44,873 bases of DNA from Bradyrhizobium neotropicale (GTDB taxonomy: Bacteria; Pseudomonadota; Alphaproteobacteria; Rhizobiales; Xanthobacteraceae), in assembly GCF_001641695.1 (NCBI RefSeq), contig NZ_LSEF01000125.1:1-44873 (forward strand), given 5' to 3'. The notes beneath the pieces were generated by a model. It made no database searches and was not told where the DNA came from. It was given only the letters and a program-made list of their open reading frames with translations. The position numbers were made by a program, and so were the translations under genes. Of the stretch, positions 40,433-44,873 are shown piece after piece; position 1 is the first letter of the stretch, and each line of letters starts with the position of its first letter.

Positions 40433-43096
40433 CTAGGCCGCCACAGCCTGCGCCGACAGCAACTGCTTCAATTTGGATGCCGGCACCGCCGGGCTGAACA
40501 GCCAGCCCTGCATCTGGCTGCATCCGAGCTGCCGCAGCACCTCGCGCTGCGCCTCGGTCTCGACGCCTTCCGCCGTCGTCGCCATGTGGCGGGCGGCGGC
40601 CATGTGCACCACCGCCTGGACGATCGGGGAGGAATCCTCGGGTTCGCCGATGTCGCTGATGAAGCTGCGGTCGATCTTGATCTTGTCGAAGGGGAAGCGA
40701 TGCAGATAGCTGAGCGACGAATAGCCGGTGCCGAAATCGTCGAGCGCGATGCGCACGCCGAGCTCGCGGAGCTGCTGCAGGATCGTCAGCGCCTCCTCGT
40801 CGTCGCGGATCAGGACGGTTTCGGTGATCTCGAGTTCGAGCCGCTCGGGCGCAAGGCCTGACTCCGCGAGCGCCGCGGCGACCTTCAGTGCCAGCGTCTT
40901 GGATCGGAACTGCACCGGCGAGACGTTGACCGCGACGTGGATCTGGCCGGGCCAGCCGGCGGCTTCGAGGCAGGCCTGCTTCAGCACCCATTCGCCGATC
41001 TCGCCGATCAAGCCGGTGTCCTCGGCGACGGGGATGAACTCGGCCGGCGAAACCATGCCGCGCTCCGGATGGCGCCAGCGCAGCAGCGCCTCGCAGCCGG
41101 TCACCACATTGGCGGCGAGATCGACCAGCGGCTGGTAATGCACCTCGAACTCGCCGCGGGCGAGCGCCTGACGCAGATCGAGTTCGAGCTGTCGGCGCTG
41201 TCTGGCCTTGGCGTCGTATTCCGGCACGAAGAAGCGGAAGGTGCGGCGGCCCTCGGTTTTCGCCGCATACATCGCGAGGTCGGCACGCTTGAGCAGGTCG
41301 TCGAGATTGTCGCCGTGGTCGGGCGCGATCGCGATGCCGATGCTGGCGTCGGTCGGGACCTCCTGGCCCTTGCAGTCCACGGGCGTACGCAGGGCTTTGA
41401 GGATCTGCTCGGCCAGCGCGGTCAGCTCGGCCTGGTCGCTGGTGCCGGCCTTGATGATGGCGAATTCGTCGCCGCCGAGCCGTGCGACGAGATCGTTGCC
41501 GCTGACGCAGGCGCGCAGGCGGTTCGCGACCTGGCGGAGCAGCTCGTCACCGACCTCGTGGCCGAGCGCGTCGTTGACGCCCTTGAACTCGTCGACATCG
41601 ATATAGAGGATCGCGAACGGCTTGCCCTCGGCAAGCTCCGCCACGCGGCGTTCCAGATGTCCCCGCATCAGCACGCGGTTCGGCAGGTCGGTCAGCGCGT
41701 CGTAGTGCGCCATATGCGCGATGCGCTCGTCGGCGCGGATGCGATCGGTAACGTCTTCATGGGTCGCGAGCCAGCCGCCGGCGGCGCCGGGCTGGTTCTT
41801 GATCTCGATCAGGCGGCCGTCGGAGGTCTCCCCAATGGAGCTCTGGGTGCGTCCGGCATTGCTCAAGATGTGGTCGCAATAAGTGTCGACGTCACCGTGG
41901 AACGAGCCGGTGTCGTAGCGATGCTGGATCACGTCGCGGAAATAGGCGCCGGGCTTCACCACGTCGGTCGATAGCCGGTACATCTCGACATAGCGTCGGT
42001 TACAGACGATGAGCCGCTCGTCCTGGTCGAACATCAAGAGGCCCTGTGTCATGGTGTTCATCGCGGTGTCGAGCCGCTGCTTCTCCAGCGAGAGCCTGTT
42101 CGTCATTTGGCGGAAGATCAGGAACAGCGTGAGCACGAGCAGTGCGATCGACAGCGTTGCCACCGCGACGAAAAACTTCGTCTGCGTGCGCCAGGTCGCG
42201 AGCGTCGCGTCGAGCGACTTGGTCGCGACCACGACCAGCGGCTCACCGGTCAGAAGACGCGAGGCGACGATGCGGTCCTTGCCGTCGATCGGGCTTGAGA
42301 GCTGCGTCGTGACGAAGGTGCGCTCGAACACGGCGATCTGCTCGGGCGGACCGTTGCGGTAATTCTGCCCGATCATCCCGTCGACATGCGGAATGCGCGC
42401 GAGCAGCTGGCCGTTCTGGTGGTGCATCGAGATCGAGGATTCCTCGCCGAGCCCGGTCGAGCCGAAGAAGGATTCGAGCTGGTCCGGCGTGATCGCGCGC
42501 GAGACCATGCCGAGGAATTCACCGTGCGGACCGGACACGCGCCGCGCGAACACGATCGCCGGCCCGTTGCCGAACCGTCCCGGCACCACCTCGACCTCTT
42601 CCTGCGAGGCCGGATCATTCTTGAGCCGATTGAAATAGCCGCGGTCGCCAATCGAGATATCGGCGACCGGCCAGTGCTTCGAGGAATTGATCAGCACGCC
42701 GCTCGCATCGAACACGTTGGCGCCGGCGACGTCGGACCAGCCGCTGGCCTTGCTGCGCAGCACCTCGTGCATTGCAAGGGTGCCCATCTCGCTGCGGAAC
42801 ACATCGGCGGATTGGATGCCGTGGCTTTCGAGCTCGGCGATGACGCTCTTCTGCAGCACCGCGAAATCCTCGAATTCGCGGTCGAAATGCCTGGCTAGCA
42901 GTCGCACCGCGCTTTCGAGGCTGTCGCGGCCGCTCTCGATCGCGTTCTGCCGGAAGCGATCGACGGTAAGGGCGGTCCCGAGGGCAGTTGCCGCCATCAG
43001 CACGAAGCCACCGATGATCAGCCACGTCAGCGGCGCGCCGCGCCAACGGCGAAGCAGCGCGCGCATCCGCGCGCTCCATCGGATTGATGTACCCAT
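40433..43096 (-). CDS. Membrane dCache-PAS-GGDEF-EAL cyclic di-GMP enzyme
   Basis: An 887-residue protein that can make and break cyclic di-GMP. A membrane helix (about 22-45), a periplasmic dCache-like sensor (about 48-305), a second helix (about 307-328), a PAS-like domain (about 340-455), GGDEF (about 460-625) and EAL (about 635-880) are in order. The cyclase signature RLGGDEFA (541-545) is intact; the RxxD inhibition site is lost (SGND at 532-535). The phosphodiesterase keeps Glu669 (CEALLRW), NVSPVQF, LEITET, DDFGTGYSSL (Asp786-Asp787), Lys807 and GVETE. Both halves could work, and which dominates is not readable from sequence. The last 40 codons are duplicated at 31491. A long hairpin repeat lies upstream of its start. 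Confidence 0.93.
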   Translation of the reverse strand: MGTSIRWSARMRALLRRWRGAPLTWLIIGGFVLMAATALGTALTVDRFRQNAIESGRDSLESAVRLLARHFDREFEDFAVLQKSVIAELESHGIQSADVFRSEMGTLAMHEVLRSKASGWSDVAGANVFDASGVLINSSKHWPVADISIGDRGYFNRLKNDPASQEEVEVVPGRFGNGPAIVFARRVSGPHGEFLGMVSRAITPDQLESFFGSTGLGEESSISMHHQNGQLLARIPHVDGMIGQNYRNGPPEQIAVFERTFVTTQLSSPIDGKDRIVASRLLTGEPLVVVATKSLDATLATWRTQTKFFVAVATLSIALLVLTLFLIFRQMTNRLSLEKQRLDTAMNTMTQGLLMFDQDERLIVCNRRYVEMYRLSTDVVKPGAYFRDVIQHRYDTGSFHGDVDTYCDHILSNAGRTQSSIGETSDGRLIEIKNQPGAAGGWLATHEDVTDRIRADERIAHMAHYDALTDLPNRVLMRGHLERRVAELAEGKPFAILYIDVDEFKGVNDALGHEVGDELLRQVANRLRACVSGNDLVARLGGDEFAIIKAGTSDQAELTALAEQILKALRTPVDCKGQEVPTDASIGIAIAPDHGDNLDDLLKRADLAMYAAKTEGRRTFRFFVPEYDAKARQRRQLELDLRQALARGEFEVHYQPLVDLAANVVTGCEALLRWRHPERGMVSPAEFIPVAEDTGLIGEIGEWVLKQACLEAAGWPGQIHVAVNVSPVQFRSKTLALKVAAALAESGLAPERLELEITETVLIRDDEEALTILQQLRELGVRIALDDFGTGYSSLSYLHRFPFDKIKIDRSFISDIGEPEDSSPIVQAVVHMAAARHMATTAEGVETEAQREVLRQLGCSQMQGWLFSPAVPASKLKQLLSAQAVAA

Positions 43097-43212
43097 GCAG
43101 CCCTCCCGTGGGATGCAAGATGCCTCAAAACCGACAAGAGGCCGTTACTAGCAACGGTTAGGAAAGTATGAATCGGAGCGGAATCAGAGGGTTGGTTCCG
43201 GCGGACTGGTCC

Positions 43213-43348
43213 GTAGGGTGGGTTAGCCCGCGGCTGCGCGAAGCGCAGTCCGCTGGCGTAACCCACCTCTTTCGCTTCCGCGGAGACGGACAGTGGTGGG
43301 TTACGCCGAGCGGACTGCGCTCCGCGCAGCCGCGCTAACCCACCCTAC
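43213..43348. repeat. Large GTGGGTTA palindromic repeat
   Basis: GTAGGGTGGGTTAGC and GCTAACCCACCCTAC form the outer arms, and GGCTGCGCGAAGCGCAGTCC-type sequence pairs with the mirrored stretch near the right side, with inner GGCGTAACCCACC and GGTGGGTTACGCC. It makes one 136-bp stem-loop upstream of the GGDEF-EAL gene and 55 bp before the insertion sequence. From memory it belongs to a common Bradyrhizobium repeat family. Confidence 0.8.
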
Positions 43349-43403
43349 TTTGCATGGGGTTGTTTTCGATATTTTGCGGGAGCGGGTCGGCGGGCGAGGG
43401 CTA

Positions 43404-43427
43404 GTGGTTCATCACAGTGATTTTGAC
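43404..43427. repeat. Left terminal inverted repeat of the IS630 element
   Basis: GTGGTTCATCACAGTG plus ATTTTGAC, directly after TA. It pairs with the right repeat at 23 of 24 positions. Its bases 9-11 give the stop codon of the passenger gene. Confidence 0.92.
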
Positions 43428-43693
43428 GTTTTGATACCGAGCCATCCGAGGATAGGCAACTTTTCGGGTGGCAAGAGGATCTCGATGCTTCGAGCGACGC
43501 CGGGCTGGCGACGAATGAACCCGTTGCGTTCGAGGGTGAGGATCATCTGGTGGACTGACGGCGGGCTGACGCGGAAATGCCGCTGGATGTCGGCCTCGGC
43601 GGGCGGCTGTCCGAACATGTACGAGTAGGTATGGATGAAAGCGAGATAGTGTCCCTGCTTCTCGGTGAAGTGCGCGCCTGATTTTTGACTCAT
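43412..43693 (-). CDS. LexA-DNA-binding-like regulator carried by the IS630 element
   Basis: A 93-residue protein resembling the N-terminal winged helix of LexA without the peptidase domain. It shows HFTEKQGHYLAFIHTYSYMF, GQPPAEADIQRHFRVSPPSV and HQMILTLERNGFIRRQPGVA, then RSIEILLPPEKLPILG. It is expected to bind DNA and may repress the divergent transposase gene 38 bp away (inference). Met at 43693 is taken because LexA-like proteins start here; the longer frame runs into the transposase gene. Its stop lies inside the left terminal repeat. Confidence 0.85.
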   Translation of the reverse strand: MSQKSGAHFTEKQGHYLAFIHTYSYMFGQPPAEADIQRHFRVSPPSVHQMILTLERNGFIRRQPGVARSIEILLPPEKLPILGWLGIKTSKSL

Positions 43694-43731
43694 AGCTGGA
43701 TTCGTCCCGGCCTCCGACAAGGAGGCGAAGC

Positions 43732-44862
43732 ATGAATGTACGTTATCGGGTCGAATTGAGCCAAGCCGAGCGGGACGAACTGACGGCAATGCTCGGCGGC
43801 GGCACGCATTCCGCCCGCAAACTCAAACGGGCTCAGATTGTGCTGGCGGCCGATTCAGGCAGCTGCGACGCGGAGATTGCCCGAACCGTCCGGGTCAGCC
43901 TTTCCACCGTCGGCCGGACCAAACGCCGTTTCGTAGAAGGCAATCTGGAGCGGGCCTTGAGTGAGGAGCCGCGTCCGGGCGCGGAACGCAAGCTGACAGG
44001 CAAGGAAGAGGCCCTGCTGGTGGCGACGGCATGCGCCAAGCCGCCCGCCGGCCGCAAACGCTGGACGCTGACATTGCTGGCCGACGCGATGGTCAAGCTC
44101 ACCGATCACGCCAGCCTGTCGGGCGAGACCGTGCGCCGCCGGCTGGCCGACAACGACCTCAAGCCGTGGCGCCGGGATATGTGGTGCATTCCTCATGTCG
44201 ACGGCGAATACGTCGCCCGGATGGAGGATGTGCTCGATCTCTACGCCGAGGCGCCGGATCCCGAGCGGCCCCTGGTTTGCTTCGACGAGACCCCAGTCCA
44301 GCTGATCGGCGAGGTACGCCAGCCGATCCCTGCCCAACCGGGACAGCGCGAGCGCTACGATTACGAATATCGCCGCAACGGTACCGTCAATCTCTTCGTC
44401 ACCTTCGATCCGCATCGCGGCTGGCGCAATGTCAAGGTTACAGACCACCGCGCCGCGGTCGACTACGCGCACTGCATGCGCGAACTCGTCGACGTCCACT
44501 ATCCCAATGCCGCCTGCATCCGTGTGGTGCAGGACAATCTGTCGATTCATACGGCCGGCGCGCTATATCAGGCATTTGCGCCTGCCGAGGCCCGTCGCAT
44601 CCTGCGCCGCCTCGAGTTCCACTACACCCCGAAACACGCCAGCTGGCTCAATATGGTCGAGTGCGAGATCAGCGTGCTGCAGCGCCAGTGTCTCGGCCGT
44701 CGCATCGACGATCCCAAAAGGCTTCGAAAAGAAATCGCAGCATGGCAACGGCAGCGAAACAAGGCGCGAGACCGCATCAAATGGATGTTCACAACCGACA
44801 AAGCCCGCGCCAAACTCGGTCGCGCCTATCCAGTTGCCGCCAAAGAGTCAAAACCACTGTGA
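43732..44862 (+). CDS. IS630-family DDE transposase
   Basis: A 376-residue transposase that moves the element by cut-and-paste into TA. An N-terminal helix-turn-helix pair (about 10-70, LTAMLGGGTHSARKLKRAQI and the VRVSLSTVGRTKRRF segment) precedes the catalytic RNase-H-like core. The acidic triad by motif is Asp185 (VCFDETPVQL), Asp268 (VVQDNLSIH) and Glu310 (SWLNMVECEI), all present, and the frame is intact end to end. GAGG lies upstream of the ATG. The stop is inside the right terminal repeat. Confidence 0.95.
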   Translation: MNVRYRVELSQAERDELTAMLGGGTHSARKLKRAQIVLAADSGSCDAEIARTVRVSLSTVGRTKRRFVEGNLERALSEEPRPGAERKLTGKEEALLVATACAKPPAGRKRWTLTLLADAMVKLTDHASLSGETVRRRLADNDLKPWRRDMWCIPHVDGEYVARMEDVLDLYAEAPDPERPLVCFDETPVQLIGEVRQPIPAQPGQRERYDYEYRRNGTVNLFVTFDPHRGWRNVKVTDHRAAVDYAHCMRELVDVHYPNAACIRVVQDNLSIHTAGALYQAFAPAEARRILRRLEFHYTPKHASWLNMVECEISVLQRQCLGRRIDDPKRLRKEIAAWQRQRNKARDRIKWMFTTDKARAKLGRAYPVAAKESKPL

Positions 44863-44870
44863 TGAACCAC
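44847..44870. repeat. Right terminal inverted repeat of the IS630 element
   Basis: GTCAAAACCACTGTGATGAACCAC, given here as GTCAAAAC plus CACTGTGATGAACCAC, is the mirror of the left repeat with one mismatch, and is followed by TA. It contains the transposase stop codon. Confidence 0.92.
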
Positions 44871-44873
44871 TAG

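Larger units (their letters stand above)
43404..44870. mobile_element. Complete IS630-family insertion sequence, 1467 bp
   Basis: The element is bounded by TA on each side (43402-43403 and 44871-44872), the target duplication typical of IS630. Its terminal inverted repeats of 24 bp (GTGGTTCATCACAGTG, then ATTTTGAC on the left and GTTTTGAC on the right) differ at one position. It carries a DDE transposase and a divergent LexA-like passenger gene; the stop codons of both lie at the same point in the two terminal repeats. The intact transposase suggests it may still be active. The window ends three bases past the right end. Confidence 0.93.

Noticed and set aside
28200..44873. Integrated genomic island with attachment sites
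   Set aside because: The region has accessory traits, but no integrase, tRNA end or direct-repeat borders were seen. Only the IS630 element is supported as mobile.

Overview
The window looks like chromosome from a Bradyrhizobium-type alphaproteobacterium (Nitrobacteraceae). The signs are high-GC coding sequence, a CheA carrying a C-terminal receiver, FixJ-like and hybrid PAS two-component proteins, many short palindromic intergenic repeats of the kind common in Bradyrhizobium and Rhodopseudomonas, and a run of tiny orphan proteins. The assignment rests on recognition by eye, not on a search.

Bases 1-6.8 kb hold a chemotaxis operon (cheA-cheW-cheY-cheR, a PilZ-like gene, a single-domain receiver) with no cheB in the interval, then a small reverse-strand orphan gene and a FixJ/LuxR response regulator. 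Bases 6.9-10.7 kb hold a 1196-residue hybrid histidine kinase on the minus strand; the tail of a decayed receiver gene overlaps its start.

Bases 10.9-18.1 kb form a catabolic locus. A GntR/FCD repressor is divergent from a NitT/TauT-type ABC importer (binding protein, ATPase, permease), an IlvD/Edd sugar-acid dehydratase, an RraA-family protein and a Tat-exported SMP-30 lactonase. A perfect 26-bp palindrome lies between repressor and operon. Together they suggest periplasmic lactone opening, aldonate uptake, dehydration and possibly aldol cleavage.

Bases 18.2-28.2 kb hold single genes: an oligopeptidase B-like peptidase, a class V aminotransferase, a thermonuclease-like protein whose catalytic Glu position is Ser, a 576-residue protein with an alpha-toroid-like PDCDTTA motif, a divergent membrane-anchored caspase-fold protein lacking both catalytic residues, an orphan membrane-fusion protein and a beta-propeller lactonase. 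Palindromic repeats separate most of them.

Bases 28.2-40.4 kb are an accessory stretch: very small proteins, a TetR/DUF1348 pair with operator-like palindromes, a DUF4336 protein, a dienelactone hydrolase, a lytic transglycosylase-like protein, many 44-100 residue orphans, cspA-like and rpsU genes, and several broken genes (an EAL tail, an ABC-binding-protein signal fragment, a frameshifted orphan, a start-less DUF6894-like ORF). Bases 40.4-43.1 kb encode a full GGDEF-EAL protein whose 3' end matches the EAL remnant at 31.5 kb. The window ends exactly at the right edge of a complete IS630-family element (43404-44870), bounded by TA and carrying a LexA-like passenger gene. No rRNA, tRNA or CRISPR array was seen.
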